DNA of 64,000 nucleotides from Clostridiales bacterium (GCA_014799565.1 JAAVHT010000021.1:108689-172688); one strand, 5' to 3'. Counted from the first letter of the stretch, positions 33,631 through 43,283 are shown. Notes: generated by a model not told the origin, from the letters alone. Numbers and translations are program-made.

Positions 33631-36277
33631 GGCAATCTCCTCCTTTGGGAATCAGGGTCACCGTGAACTCCAGCGGCCCCTCTATCCGGGGCAGCTCGGC
33701 TCTGGGAATGAGGAGGGCGGAGCCTTTCCCCTCCCAGGTTCGATCCCCGAATTGTACTGTCCCAATTGTATATCTGCCCCAGTCCAGACACAGGGGATTT
33801 TCATACCGCACTCGAAGGGCGCGGCCCGCGGCAGTGCAGACAATCTCCGCCGTTCCTGCCTCGTCAAATTGGCTCGCCGTCAGCTTGGGCTCCAGCAGCA
33901 GATCCCCGCGGCATCCCCGCACGCCGAACGCCTGGGTCTGGAGGGTGAGCAGCAGCCAGCTCCCCGCCCCAGTGAGATAGGGGTACATCCCCCTGCCCCG
34001 GTCATCGAAATACTCCGGGATGCCGGGGAGCAGCCCGCTGCGGGCAAAATCGGCGCTCTGACGGTACAGCAGCTCCAGTACCCGCCAGCCCTCCGCCGCA
34101 AGGCCCCGGCTGTACAGGGCGTAGGCGTACATCACCGCCATGTGGCAGAACACCGCGCCGTTTTCCTTATTGCCATAGGCAAAGCCAAACATCCGGCCCA
34201 TATCCAGCTTGACCTCGCCGAAGTCGGTGTTCAGGCAGTAACCGCCCCGGACGGAGTCGCAAAGATACCAGTCCGCCGCCCGGACGATCTCCCGGGTGTA
34301 CCCCTCATCCGCCGCGCCGGACAGGATGGCAAATACCTGTCCGGTGAGCATCATGCGCACGCTTTTTCCCCGCAGGCCCTCCACCTGACGGCCGGAGTTG
34401 TCGTAATAGCTGTTGAACCAGTGCAGGTCGGCCCCGTCCCCTACCCGCTCGGTTTGGGCGATGTGTTCCCGAATCCACCGGGCCATGCCCCGGAGCTTTT
34501 CCGCCAGCGGGTGGGCGGGAAGCGCGGCAGTTTCCCCGGTGCGGTCGATTCCCTGGCAGTATTGGGCCAGCGCCGCCCGCATGGCCGCGGGATCGCCGTA
34601 TTGCCCTGCGGGGTAGTCCAGCAGTGCCGCCAAAGGCCCGTTGACCTCCAGCGTCTCCACGCCAACCTCCGCCAGATGATCCAGCATCCCGGCCAGCAGA
34701 TCAAAGCCGTAGGCATAGGCGGCGGTAAATGCCACGCTCTCTCCCCGATCCTTCGCCATGTCCAGCCCGTCGTTCCAGTCCGCGCCCCGCAGCCGCATAT
34801 GGCCGTGTTCCCCCACATCGAAAAAGGCGGTGGCCAGCTGGACGAGCAGATGCTCCAGCACGGTGCCGGAGCGGGCCGGAGCGGGCGTCTCCCGGGGCGC
34901 TCCCTCCCCGCGGTGGGGCAGATGATCAGAGAAATATCCCTGCCGCTCCAGGAGGAAGCGGTCGTCCCCCGTCTCGTCCAGATAGAGCGCCGTGGTCAGC
35001 AGGGGCCAGAAGCCGTGATCCATCCACACCCGGGGGATGTTGTTGCGGTCGGCCTTGAACTCGCCGGGCTTTGCGCCGATGATGGTGGCGTTGGTGCCGT
35101 CGGTGCGCACCCCGGCGAAGTAGCTGAGCAGATCGTCCCGCACGCCCGCCGGGCCGGTGAGCAGCAGGGCTAAGCTGTCCTGCCATAGATCCCGCCAGCC
35201 CCGGCCGCCCCGGCCATAGTCGTGGTGGGGCAGGAAACTGCACCCGAAAATGCGGCGCAGCAGGGGCTGAACCGCCACCCAGCGCATCCAGGAGTCAAAG
35301 GTGTCGTCCCCGGTGCGGAAGGTCTGGCCCACCTGGGCCTGCCACCAGTCCTTGGTCTCTTCCCAGGCGTCGGACACGGCGTCCGGGGTGAGATAGGGAG
35401 CGGGGCTGTCGTCCACGGCCAGGACGATCTGATAGCGGCAGCGCTCCCCGGGCAGAAGCGTAATGGCCGGGAAAAACAGAGCCGCCACTATCTCGCCTCC
35501 CTGGGCCCCCTGCCCCGCATGCAACCACCTCTCGGGCTGGGGACGCGCCACGGCCTCCGGCCAGTCATAGCTGCCCTGACCGACAAAATCCCGCACCAGG
35601 GGCACAAAGCCCGCCGGGGGCGCGCCGGTCTCGTCTCCGCCCCACACCCGGTAGACAGTCTGTCCGGGCTGATGTCCCCGCTCGTCAAAGGTCATGGTGG
35701 GGGTGACATCCAGGCCATGGGGGCGCAGCTCCACCCGGTGGAGCAGGCTGGTGACGTGGCGGTGGTCACGGATGTTGTCCGCGGAGCGGCCATAGAGGGG
35801 GATCGCCGCCGCCGGATCAAGGGTCAGCGGTTTATCTCCGCCGTTGGTCAGGGTGACCTGCATAATCTCCACCCGGTTTTTCCCCGCCGGGACGAAGCTG
35901 AGCACATCCCCTCGCAGGCCGCTGGCGCGGTGGGTGCGGGAGACGTTCTGCCACAGCAGCCCGCCCGTCAGCACGGCCTCCTCCTCGTCCGGCGTGAAGC
36001 GGGCCCCCTGCTGGGGGGCGCTCTGCCCGGTAACGGACCAGGGTTCACCGTCGATCCTCACCCAAAAATTTCGGCTGGCCCTGCTCTCATGGAGGGTTTC
36101 GGCGCTGGCGGGGGCGAGAAGGAAAGTATTCTGTCCCGTTTTGCAGTCGCCGGAGAGCAGCGGCGTCACGCTGGACATCATTCCGCCCTCGTTGGCCAGG
36201 GGGAAACAGGCCCCCGAATATCGCTGGGCGTGCCCCAGGGTGAAATCACCCAATTCATTCAAAAAGTTCAGTGACAT
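33623..36277 (-). CDS. GH94-type glycoside phosphorylase
   Basis: 884 residues, intracellular. GH94 features: MSLNFLNELGDFTLGHAQRYSGACFPLANEGGMMSSVTP at the N-terminus, YGRGGRGWRDLWQDSLALLL near residue 353, DHGFWPLLTTALYLDETGDDRFLL near 430, and the catalytic Asp503 in LRGADWNDGLDMAKDRGE; GYCLNTDFGEVKLDMGRMFGFAYGNKENGAVFCHMAVMYAYALYSRG forms the phosphate side. It performs reversible phosphorolysis of a beta-glucobiose-type sugar to glucose 1-phosphate; the bond (1,2, 1,3 or 1,4) is not inferable. First gene of the three-enzyme operon; its upstream -10 (TACAAT at 36310-36315, minus strand) lacks a good -35, as expected if the AraC-type regulator next door activates it. Confidence 0.82.
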   Translation of the reverse strand: MSLNFLNELGDFTLGHAQRYSGACFPLANEGGMMSSVTPLLSGDCKTGQNTFLLAPASAETLHESRASRNFWVRIDGEPWSVTGQSAPQQGARFTPDEEEAVLTGGLLWQNVSRTHRASGLRGDVLSFVPAGKNRVEIMQVTLTNGGDKPLTLDPAAAIPLYGRSADNIRDHRHVTSLLHRVELRPHGLDVTPTMTFDERGHQPGQTVYRVWGGDETGAPPAGFVPLVRDFVGQGSYDWPEAVARPQPERWLHAGQGAQGGEIVAALFFPAITLLPGERCRYQIVLAVDDSPAPYLTPDAVSDAWEETKDWWQAQVGQTFRTGDDTFDSWMRWVAVQPLLRRIFGCSFLPHHDYGRGGRGWRDLWQDSLALLLTGPAGVRDDLLSYFAGVRTDGTNATIIGAKPGEFKADRNNIPRVWMDHGFWPLLTTALYLDETGDDRFLLERQGYFSDHLPHRGEGAPRETPAPARSGTVLEHLLVQLATAFFDVGEHGHMRLRGADWNDGLDMAKDRGESVAFTAAYAYGFDLLAGMLDHLAEVGVETLEVNGPLAALLDYPAGQYGDPAAMRAALAQYCQGIDRTGETAALPAHPLAEKLRGMARWIREHIAQTERVGDGADLHWFNSYYDNSGRQVEGLRGKSVRMMLTGQVFAILSGAADEGYTREIVRAADWYLCDSVRGGYCLNTDFGEVKLDMGRMFGFAYGNKENGAVFCHMAVMYAYALYSRGLAAEGWRVLELLYRQSADFARSGLLPGIPEYFDDRGRGMYPYLTGAGSWLLLTLQTQAFGVRGCRGDLLLEPKLTASQFDEAGTAEIVCTAAGRALRVRYENPLCLDWGRYTIGTVQFGDRTWEGKGSALLIPRAELPRIEGPLEFTVTLIPKGGDCHV

Positions 36278-36393
36278 ACCGCCGCCGCCTTTCGTCGTTT
36301 GATATCCTTATTGTACCGAAAGGCCGGGGAGAAAAAAGCGGGATGGATTTTATAGCGGTGTCATTTTTTCTCAGAGGATACACAGCTCAAAAA

Positions 36394-36430
36394 ACTCCCG
36401 CCTCAGACCTGCACGGGCTGAGGCGGGAGT
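36394..36430 (-). terminator. terminator of the sensor/regulator operon
   Basis: 13-bp stem ACTCCCGCCTCAG/CTGAGGCGGGAGT followed on the minus strand by TTTTTTGAG. It isolates the regulator genes from the phosphorylase operon. Confidence 0.85.
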
Positions 36431-36512
36431 TTGGATCGGCGGCGATAACATCCAGGCGTACCGGGGATAGGCAAGGAAGCGCGGCCTAGGTGACAAAAAA
36501 TTTACGGCAGCT

Positions 36513-37958
36513 CTATGTTTCGTCTTTCGGAGCGTTTTGCTGGAGCAGCAGGGCGGATTTGCGGTACTCCGTGGGGGACAGACCCACCGTGCTTTTGAAC
36601 ACCTTGAGGAAGTGCTTTTCATCGGAAAAGCCCACATTGCGGCCGATTTCGTTCACCCGCCAGTCTGTGGTCTCCAGCAGGCGCTTGGCCTCGTCGATGC
36701 GCAGCTTTTGGAGGTAGCTGACAAAGTTTCCGCCGGTGTACTGCTTGAACAGCAGGCTGAACAGGGAGTAATTCATGGACACATGGTTGCTCACCACCGC
36801 CATATTCAGCGGTTCCCGGAAGTGCTGCTGGATATACTGTACGCCCTGCCGGATCTTCTGCTTGTTTTCGTAATCGGAGAATTCCTCGGCGGCTTTGCCG
36901 CAAAAGGCGTCCATCCACTGCTCCAGCTCCTCCAGATAACTCTGGCAGCTGGGAAAATCCCACAGCCTGGCAAAGCGCTCCGGATCGCCCGCAAGCTCGA
37001 CCAAGTTCTGGTAGGAGGCGCTGAGCTGCCGGATCAGATCGGCGCACAGCCGGGCGAAGGCATCGGGAGATTTCTCTCCCTGGGCCACGCCATGGGCCTC
37101 CCCGCGCAGCAGGCGGATTGCCTCCTGTCCCCGGGCCAGCCCCACCAGGCCCGCCAGCTGCCGGGCACTGGGGTCGATGGGCTGCTGGGGCGGCTCCTCC
37201 GGGGCCTCGCATAGCGTTCCGCTGAAAAAGGAACGCTGCCAGGCGGCATAGGCGCGCTGGTAGCACAGGTGGAGCTGTTCCAGCCCCTGGCACACCCCGC
37301 CGCGTCCCGCCGGAAGGGGGAGCACGGCGGCAAGCTGCTCCGCTTCCTCCGCAGGGACGGCACAAAACAGTTCCCTGCCCGTGCCCCGCAGGCACAGCGC
37401 CCCCGACCGCAGGGTCTCTGTGCACTCTCCCGCGCAAAAGCCCACGTAAGGGCCGGGGAAAAATCTGCCGGCACACTGCGCCGCCAGCTTTTCCCACTCC
37501 GGGCCGCCATGGGCCGGCTCCAGCATCAGCTGGCGCAGGACCCGCCGCGTCTGCTGGCCGCGCTCCTCATCCGCCGCCTGCCGCCGCAGGAACTGTTCCT
37601 CCAGCTTCTCCAGCGCCTCATACAGGCGCTCACGCTCCACCGGCTTGAGCAGATAGTCCGACGCGCCGCTGCGCAGCATCTCCACCGCATAGGAAAAATC
37701 ATCGTAGCCGCTAACGACCATTACCATTGGCCTGTGGCCAATGGTATTCAGCTGGCCCACCAGCTGGATACCATCCATTTTGGGCATCCGGATGTCGGTA
37801 ATCAGCAGATCCACCTGACGCTCCCGCAGTATGCCCAGCGCCTCCTCCCCGTCCCGGGCCTCCAGGATCTCGCCCACCGGGACTGAGGAGCGCTGGACCA
37901 TGGTTTTCAGGCCCATTCGGATGAATTTCTCATCCTCCGCGATCAGGATCGTATTCAT
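36513..37958 (-). CDS. YesN-type response regulator with AraC output domain
   Basis: 481 residues. Receiver at 1-118 with Asp55 in LLITDIRMPKMDG and Lys in YLLKPVERE. A middle region of about 250 residues without clear homology is followed by two AraC helix-turn-helix motifs (residues about 375-475: INMAVVSNHVSMNYSLFSLLFKQYTGGNFVSYLQKLRIDEAKRLLETTDWRVNEIGRNVGFSDEKHFLKVFKSTVGLSPTEYR). Such regulators, paired with YesM kinases, control sugar-use operons. Overlaps its kinase gene by four bases. The likely targets are the phosphorylase operon just downstream and the ABC importer upstream. Confidence 0.92.
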   Translation of the reverse strand: MNTILIAEDEKFIRMGLKTMVQRSSVPVGEILEARDGEEALGILRERQVDLLITDIRMPKMDGIQLVGQLNTIGHRPMVMVVSGYDDFSYAVEMLRSGASDYLLKPVERERLYEALEKLEEQFLRRQAADEERGQQTRRVLRQLMLEPAHGGPEWEKLAAQCAGRFFPGPYVGFCAGECTETLRSGALCLRGTGRELFCAVPAEEAEQLAAVLPLPAGRGGVCQGLEQLHLCYQRAYAAWQRSFFSGTLCEAPEEPPQQPIDPSARQLAGLVGLARGQEAIRLLRGEAHGVAQGEKSPDAFARLCADLIRQLSASYQNLVELAGDPERFARLWDFPSCQSYLEELEQWMDAFCGKAAEEFSDYENKQKIRQGVQYIQQHFREPLNMAVVSNHVSMNYSLFSLLFKQYTGGNFVSYLQKLRIDEAKRLLETTDWRVNEIGRNVGFSDEKHFLKVFKSTVGLSPTEYRKSALLLQQNAPKDET

Positions 37959-39733
37959 GCCGTTCCCTCCGTTTTCTCCATATAGGGAAGAGTCACGCTC
38001 ACCGTGGTGCCCCGCCCGGGCTCGGAGTCCACCTGAAGCCCATACTCCTCCCCAAACGCCATGCGGATGCGGGCCTGCACGTTGCCCAGGCCGATGCCGT
38101 TGCCCGAGGTGGAAGCGGCGGGGGCGGGCTCCTCCCCGGCGATCTGGCGGCGCAGCCGGGCCAGGCCGGCCTCGTCCATCCCGCAGCCCTCGTCGATGAT
38201 CTGGATGGAAAAGCGTCCCCGCTCAGCGTCCAGCGTCCCCCGCACGGTGATGGTGGTATCTGCCGCTAACGCGGCGGCCCCGTGGACCACCGCGTTCTCC
38301 ACGATGGGCTGGAGGCTTATTTTGGGCACCTTCTGGCCCAGCAGCTCCGGGGGCATATCCACACACAGGCTGATGACGTAGTCGAAGCGCAGATCCATCA
38401 GGGTGATATAGTTCTGGATGTAATCCAGCTCCCGCTCCAGCATGACCCCGCCGCTCTCCAGCTTCATGCTGTAGCGCAGCAGCTTGGCCAGCGCGGTCAC
38501 CGCATCGGCGATCTCGTACTCCTCGTCGATCTCCGCCATCATCTTGATGGCCTCCAGGACGTTGTAGATGAAGTGGGCGTTGATCTGGTTTTGCAACGCC
38601 CGGGTCTCGGCGCGCTGGATCTGGGCCTCCCGCTGGATGTTGTCCCGCATGAGCTGGCGCAGCTGATCCAGCAGCCCACCGGCTTCCCGGGCGAACGCGG
38701 CCACTTCCCCCTCGCCGGTGACCTCCACCATCGCGTCCGTGTCCCCGTCGGCGAAGGCGCGGATGCCGTCAAAGGCCCTGTAGAAGCCCCGGAGCATCCG
38801 CCGGGTCAGCTGGGAGACGGCGTACAGCATCACCGCCGCCGCGGCCAGCAGAATGACAAGCAGGAATACCCCCTGCTGAAGCCCCGTGCGGTAGATGTCG
38901 GTCAAACTGGTGACCTGCAAGTAGGTACAGCCGAAATCCTTGAGCCTGGTCTGGGTGACCAGCACCGGTTTTCCCTCCAGCGTGCTCCGCGCCGTCCCCT
39001 CCTGGAAGGAGATGGATGCCAGTTCCTCCGGGCTCACGGCGGCCTGGCCCGCCGCCACGCCGCCATCCCCATCCAGCAGCACAGACCAGCTCCCCTGGGA
39101 CGGTTCAAACAGGTCGGGCAGCACCTCGTCCATCCGCACAGCCACCTCCAGCACCCCCACCTGTTTCTGGGCGGAGGTGGTGATGACGGTGACCAGGCTC
39201 ATGATGTGGGGGGTCACGGGGTAGTCGGCAAAGAGCTGGTCGTCAAAGTCCAGATACCAGGAGCCGGATACCAGCGTTCCCTGGGCCCAGGGCATCCGAT
39301 CCATCCGTCGGGCACTGTACAGGATGGGCATCATCTCGGTGATGTCGTCCGCGTTGGAGTAGACCCGTGTCTGGTAGAGGTACGGATTGCTGAGGGTGAT
39401 CTTCTCCAGGCTGGACACGTGCTGGCGGTAGAACTCCAGCAGATCCGACGCCCCCAGCGGTATGTCCACCGTGAGCATATTCAGATGCTCCACCAGGGCG
39501 GGGGTGTTCAAAAACACCTGGCTGGACATATTGCACAGCTCCGCCGCCCGCTCCGCCTGGGTCACCATCTGTATGCACCGACTCTGGGCCTCCCTTGCCC
39601 TGGTCTGGATGGCGGAATCCTGCTGGCTGCGAAGGATAGTGTACCACAGCAGAAGCATGGGCACCAGGAGGATCAGGCAGCTCACCACGGCAAGCTGCCG
39701 GCTGAGGGTTGCCCTGCGAAAGCGTTTCATCAT
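37955..39733 (-). CDS. YesM-type sensor histidine kinase
   Basis: 592 residues. Membrane helices at about 13-33 and 300-322 flank a 265-residue extracytoplasmic dCache-like domain. A HAMP segment (YRAFDGIRAFADGDTDAMVEV) leads to the HisKA_7TM/His_kinase box QNQINAHFIYNVLEAIKMMAE, where the usual NPHFLYN reads NAHFIYN, and to the ATPase motif QPIVENAVVHGAA, DEGCGMD and GNGIGLGNVQARI. It probably senses a sugar through the binding protein encoded 12 bases upstream in the same operon. Its output is the YesN-type regulator. Confidence 0.9.
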   Translation of the reverse strand: MMKRFRRATLSRQLAVVSCLILLVPMLLLWYTILRSQQDSAIQTRAREAQSRCIQMVTQAERAAELCNMSSQVFLNTPALVEHLNMLTVDIPLGASDLLEFYRQHVSSLEKITLSNPYLYQTRVYSNADDITEMMPILYSARRMDRMPWAQGTLVSGSWYLDFDDQLFADYPVTPHIMSLVTVITTSAQKQVGVLEVAVRMDEVLPDLFEPSQGSWSVLLDGDGGVAAGQAAVSPEELASISFQEGTARSTLEGKPVLVTQTRLKDFGCTYLQVTSLTDIYRTGLQQGVFLLVILLAAAAVMLYAVSQLTRRMLRGFYRAFDGIRAFADGDTDAMVEVTGEGEVAAFAREAGGLLDQLRQLMRDNIQREAQIQRAETRALQNQINAHFIYNVLEAIKMMAEIDEEYEIADAVTALAKLLRYSMKLESGGVMLERELDYIQNYITLMDLRFDYVISLCVDMPPELLGQKVPKISLQPIVENAVVHGAAALAADTTITVRGTLDAERGRFSIQIIDEGCGMDEAGLARLRRQIAGEEPAPAASTSGNGIGLGNVQARIRMAFGEEYGLQVDSEPGRGTTVSVTLPYMEKTEGTA

Positions 39734-39745
39734 GGCGGGCCCTCC

Positions 39746-41329
39746 CTACGACAGGCCCAGCCGGGCCTTGGCGCTCTCCATCTGCCGGGTGCTCTCGTCC
39801 AGCACCAGCTCCAGGCCGTTGGTCTCCCGCAGATAGACATACAGATCCCAAAGGAATTCAAACTGCTCCTCGTTTTCCGCCAGCAGCAGCCGGGGCAGCA
39901 TCTCTCCGTGGATGGCGGTGATGCGCTCATACGCAGCGGCGGCCTCGCTGCCGGGGGTGAAATTCGTGTCGTACTGGCCGGTGTAGACGGTATAGGGGAA
40001 GGTCCACTCCTCCATCTGCCGGATGACCGGCTCATCCAGGGGCTTCCATCTGGACTGCACCAGGTTGTCTTGGAGCATCCAGTAAGAATCGTTGGCCCCC
40101 ACTTGCGCGATATAGGCGGCGTTATCCTCATTGAGCAGGCGGGCGGTCTCCTCGGTGAGCACCGCCCGGCCGTCCACCATGGTATAGTGCTCCCCCTCCA
40201 CGCCCAGGGCGATGAGCTTTTGGCCCTCCTCGCTCATCATGAAGGACATGAGCCGGATAGCCAGGTCAGGGCGCTGGCAGTTCTTGGAGATCAAGGTCAC
40301 CGTCCATCCATTCAGGCCGGTGCCGGGGAGGGTGTAGGGGTCGCCAGTAGAGTTGCGGGGGCCGTCCACGGCGATGTAGACGCTGTTTGGATCCTGGCTA
40401 TAGCGCAGACGCTGGATATCTGCGATGTCGGTGCGCTGGTAGAGCATACAGAAGTACTGGCCTCGGGCGGCCTTCTCCTCCATCTGCACCCGCTTGTCGA
40501 TGAAGATGTCAGTAGCCAGCAGCCCCTCCTCCCCCAGCTGTCGGAACATGGAAAGCCAGCGCTTATACTCCGGGTCGGTGTAGCGGTCATAGGCCCGCCC
40601 GTCCTTCTCATAGGGGATGGCCAGGAAATTCATCAGGAAGAGGTCAAAGGAGTCGCAGCCCCGCTCGGTAAACTCGTGGGCCCCGATGGGGATCAGGGGC
40701 AGGCCGTCCACCGTGGGGAATGCCTCCGCCGCGGCCCGTACCGCGTCGGCGAAGCCCTCCGGGGTGGTCATGTCCGGCGAGCCGATGGCCTCATAGATAT
40801 CCTTACGCACCAGGAAGGTCTGGTTGGAGCCGATGCGCGCTCCCTCCCCATAGTCCCGGGGCGCGTAGGACGAGTTGGGGTAGCAGTATACATTTCCGTC
40901 CTCCTGGGTATACCAGTTGAGCCGCTCCTCGTCCGCCACCGTCCAGAAATAGGCATCGTACTCGTCCGCCAGCTCATTGAGGGCGTACACCATGTCCCGT
41001 TCGATGATGGTACTCAGCTGGCTCTCCCACCAGCCCAGGGTCACCAAGTCGGGCAGATTGTTCCCGGCGATCAGCGCGTCCAGCGTCTCCGTCTCGCTGC
41101 CCGCCGGGGAGACAAAGGTGATGTCCACCCCTGTCTTTTCCGAAATGGCCTCGCTGACGGCATTGCCGCCCCAAGGGGTGTTGTACCAGCTGAAATTGAT
41201 GTACCACTTCAGATCCACCCGCTCCGCTTCCCCGGCAGGCTGGGAGGGATCCGGGGTCGTCTCAGCGACGCACCCAAAAGCGCCCAAAAGCAGCGCTGAG
41301 CACAGCAGCATGGCAAAAAGACGTTTCAT
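39746..41329 (-). CDS. extracellular solute-binding lipoprotein, in operon with YesM/YesN genes
   Basis: 527 residues from the ATG at 41329 (GGAAGGAGGC upstream). Lipoprotein signal MKRLFAMLLCSALLLGAFGCVAE with lipobox Cys22. The mature part is a family 1-type periplasmic binding fold (DITFVSPAGSETETLDALIAGNNLPDLVTLGWWESQL, LPLIPIGAHEFTERGCDSFD). It lies directly before the kinase gene and is separated by a hairpin from the transporter permease genes, which have their own binding protein (43382-44824). It may therefore feed sugar to the importer or, more likely, act as the ligand-binding partner of the kinase (inference). Confidence 0.82.
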   Translation of the reverse strand: MKRLFAMLLCSALLLGAFGCVAETTPDPSQPAGEAERVDLKWYINFSWYNTPWGGNAVSEAISEKTGVDITFVSPAGSETETLDALIAGNNLPDLVTLGWWESQLSTIIERDMVYALNELADEYDAYFWTVADEERLNWYTQEDGNVYCYPNSSYAPRDYGEGARIGSNQTFLVRKDIYEAIGSPDMTTPEGFADAVRAAAEAFPTVDGLPLIPIGAHEFTERGCDSFDLFLMNFLAIPYEKDGRAYDRYTDPEYKRWLSMFRQLGEEGLLATDIFIDKRVQMEEKAARGQYFCMLYQRTDIADIQRLRYSQDPNSVYIAVDGPRNSTGDPYTLPGTGLNGWTVTLISKNCQRPDLAIRLMSFMMSEEGQKLIALGVEGEHYTMVDGRAVLTEETARLLNEDNAAYIAQVGANDSYWMLQDNLVQSRWKPLDEPVIRQMEEWTFPYTVYTGQYDTNFTPGSEAAAAYERITAIHGEMLPRLLLAENEEQFEFLWDLYVYLRETNGLELVLDESTRQMESAKARLGLS

Positions 41330-41434
41330 AAGAAAAGCCTCCTTCCGTGTTCCTGTGCTCAGCATATCATATTACGGGAGAAAATGCACCCTTTTTTTAT
41401 TTTTCCCTTCCGCCAAAAACGCTTATTTGCTCAA

Positions 41435-41466
41435 ATGGCTCCGCCCCCAAAAGGGGGCGGAGCCAT
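41435..41466 (-). terminator. hairpin between permease genes and the binding-protein/sensor operon
   Basis: 14-bp perfect stem ATGGCTCCGCCCCC with its complement and a 4-base loop, 24 bases past the MalG-type permease stop. The T-run after it is weak (TTTGAGC). Confidence 0.65.
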
Positions 41467-41489
41467 AATCAGCAGAACCGGAATCTTCT

Positions 41490-42329
41490 TTATTCTTTCA
41501 CGCTGCCGGCGGAAATGCCGCTGATGATGTACTTGGAGAAGAAGCAGAACGCGATCATGATGGGCACCGCCGAGACGGCCACCACCAGGTAGGTGGCGCC
41601 CAGGTTGGTGGTGATGTCCCGCACGGCGGACAGCTCCGCCACCATCACGGGCAGGGGCCGCTTGGACGGCGTATTGATGAGCAGCATGGGGATCAGGTAG
41701 CTGTTCCAGCTGCCGATGAACGCGCCGATGGCCATGGTGGCGATGCCAGGAGCCATGATGGGCAGAACGATGCGGTGGAAGATGGCCAGCTCGCTGGCCC
41801 CGTCGATGCGGGGGGCCTCCAGAATGGCCCTGGGCATGACGGACAGGATGTACTGCCGCAGGAAGAACACCGTGGCGGGGCTGGCGATGGAGGGCAGGAT
41901 CAGCGGCCAGTAGGTGTCGATCAGGCCCATCTTGTTCACCAGATCGTAGAAGCCCAGCATACTCAGCTGGGAGGGCACCATCATGAACACCAGCAGAGCG
42001 GTGAAGATGACCTTGGCGCCTTTGAACTTATAGTAGGCCAGGCCGTAGGCGGTGAGGGCGGAGAAGTAGGACACCAGCGCCGTGTTGCACAGGGCCAGGA
42101 AGAGGCTGTTCAGGAAGCCCCGGCCCAGGTCCATGTTTTCGCTGACAATGGACCAGTTCTTTGCCAGGCTGTCTCCGGGCAGCAGGGAGAAGCTGGTCAT
42201 GATTGCGTTGCCGGAACGGGTGGCGTTGACGATCATCAGCCAGAAGGGGGTAAAGCACAGTACGCTCAGCAAAATGAGAAACAGATACAAGAGGCTCTTG
42301 ACGCTCTTGGTTTTCACTTTTTCAGCCAT
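41490..42329 (-). CDS. carbohydrate ABC transporter permease, MalG/LplC type
   Basis: 279 residues, six membrane helices. The EAA loop EAPRIDGASELAIFHRIVLPIMAPGIATMAIGAFIGSWNSYLIPMLLI (residues about 165-213) is the coupling helix that docks the ATPase. N-terminal KVKTKSVKSLLYLFLILLSVLCFTPFWLMIVNATRS and C-terminal KYIISGISAGSVKE are typical of the CUT1 MalG group. No ATP-binding gene lies in the locus; CUT1 importers often share a distant MsmX-type ATPase. Three bases separate it from the MalF-type gene. Confidence 0.92.
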   Translation of the reverse strand: MAEKVKTKSVKSLLYLFLILLSVLCFTPFWLMIVNATRSGNAIMTSFSLLPGDSLAKNWSIVSENMDLGRGFLNSLFLALCNTALVSYFSALTAYGLAYYKFKGAKVIFTALLVFMMVPSQLSMLGFYDLVNKMGLIDTYWPLILPSIASPATVFFLRQYILSVMPRAILEAPRIDGASELAIFHRIVLPIMAPGIATMAIGAFIGSWNSYLIPMLLINTPSKRPLPVMVAELSAVRDITTNLGATYLVVAVSAVPIMIAFCFFSKYIISGISAGSVKE

Positions 42330-42332
42330 GGC

Positions 42333-43283
42333 TTAATCCTCCTCCTTCTTATTCATCAGCGCAAAGGCAATGCCGCAGAACACCGCGATGATTACGAACA
42401 GCACGAAGGCCAGGGCGGCGGCATAACCCATCTGCGGGGTGGACGTGCCGAAGGCCATGCTATAGATGTAGAACACCGCCGTGTACAGCGAGCGTCCCGG
42501 CTGGCCCTTGGTGCCGGACATCAGGTAGGGCAGATCGAACAGCTGCAGGCCGCCGATCAGGCTGGTGACGGCCACATACAGCATGATGGGCCGCAGCAGA
42601 GGCATCGTGATCTTGGTGAAGGTCTGCCAGCGGCCCGCGCCGTCCAGGGTGGCGGCCTCAAAATAGGCGCGGTCAATGCCCTGGACGCCGGCCATCAGCA
42701 TGATGAAGCTGTTGCCGAACCACATCCAGGCGCCCACCACGCCCACCACCATCTGGGCAGTGAGGCCCTCGCCGGTGAGCCAGTTGATGGGGGAGGAGAT
42801 CACACCCGCCGTCATCAAAATCTGGTTGATGGAGCCATACTGCCAGTCCAGCAGGGTCTTGAACAGGAAGGCCACCGAGGTGCAGGCGATCAGGTTAGGC
42901 AGATAGAACAGCGCACGGAAAATGCCCAGCCCCTTCATGCGGTACTTCATGTCATTGAAGATAATGGTGAGCAGCAGGGCCAGGCCCAGCTGGAGAACGA
43001 TGTTCACGCCCCAAATCTTCAGGGTGTTGACAAAGGCATCTCTGAACAGGGGATCCTTGAGCGCCCGGGTGTAGTTGCCCAGACCCGCAAAGGTTTCCTT
43101 ACCGAAGCCCTTGTAGTTCAGGAAGCTCATCTGGAAGGTGCGGAACACGGGATAGATGTTGAATACCAAAAACGCGATGACGAAGGGCAGGCAGAACAGC
43201 GCGCCGTAGCGGTTGCGCTTTTCCAGTGCGTTCTTGGGCTTCTTTGCGGCTTTTTGTACTGCGGTGTTTTCTTTTACGGCCAA
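42333..43283 (-). CDS. carbohydrate ABC transporter permease, MalF/LplB type
   Basis: 316 residues with six predicted helices. YGALFCLPFVIAFLVFNIYPVFRTFQMSFLNYKG (residues 25-58) is the CUT1 MalF opening and EAATLDGAGRWQTFTKITMPLLRPIMLYVAVTSLIGGLQLFDLPYLMS (residues 212-258) is the EAA loop and next helix. It pairs with the MalG-type permease downstream to form the channel of a sugar importer. It follows the binding protein gene after 98 bases that hold a strong hairpin (43321-43355), which probably lowers permease output relative to the binding protein. Confidence 0.92.
   Translation of the reverse strand: MAVKENTAVQKAAKKPKNALEKRNRYGALFCLPFVIAFLVFNIYPVFRTFQMSFLNYKGFGKETFAGLGNYTRALKDPLFRDAFVNTLKIWGVNIVLQLGLALLLTIIFNDMKYRMKGLGIFRALFYLPNLIACTSVAFLFKTLLDWQYGSINQILMTAGVISSPINWLTGEGLTAQMVVGVVGAWMWFGNSFIMLMAGVQGIDRAYFEAATLDGAGRWQTFTKITMPLLRPIMLYVAVTSLIGGLQLFDLPYLMSGTKGQPGRSLYTAVFYIYSMAFGTSTPQMGYAAALAFVLFVIIAVFCGIAFALMNKKEED

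Noticed and set aside
38282..41299. Long plus-strand open frame (1005 codons) over the YesM and binding-protein genes
   Set aside because: Antisense shadow of GC-rich genes: His/Leu/Gly/Gln-rich translation, no domain and no ribosome binding site.
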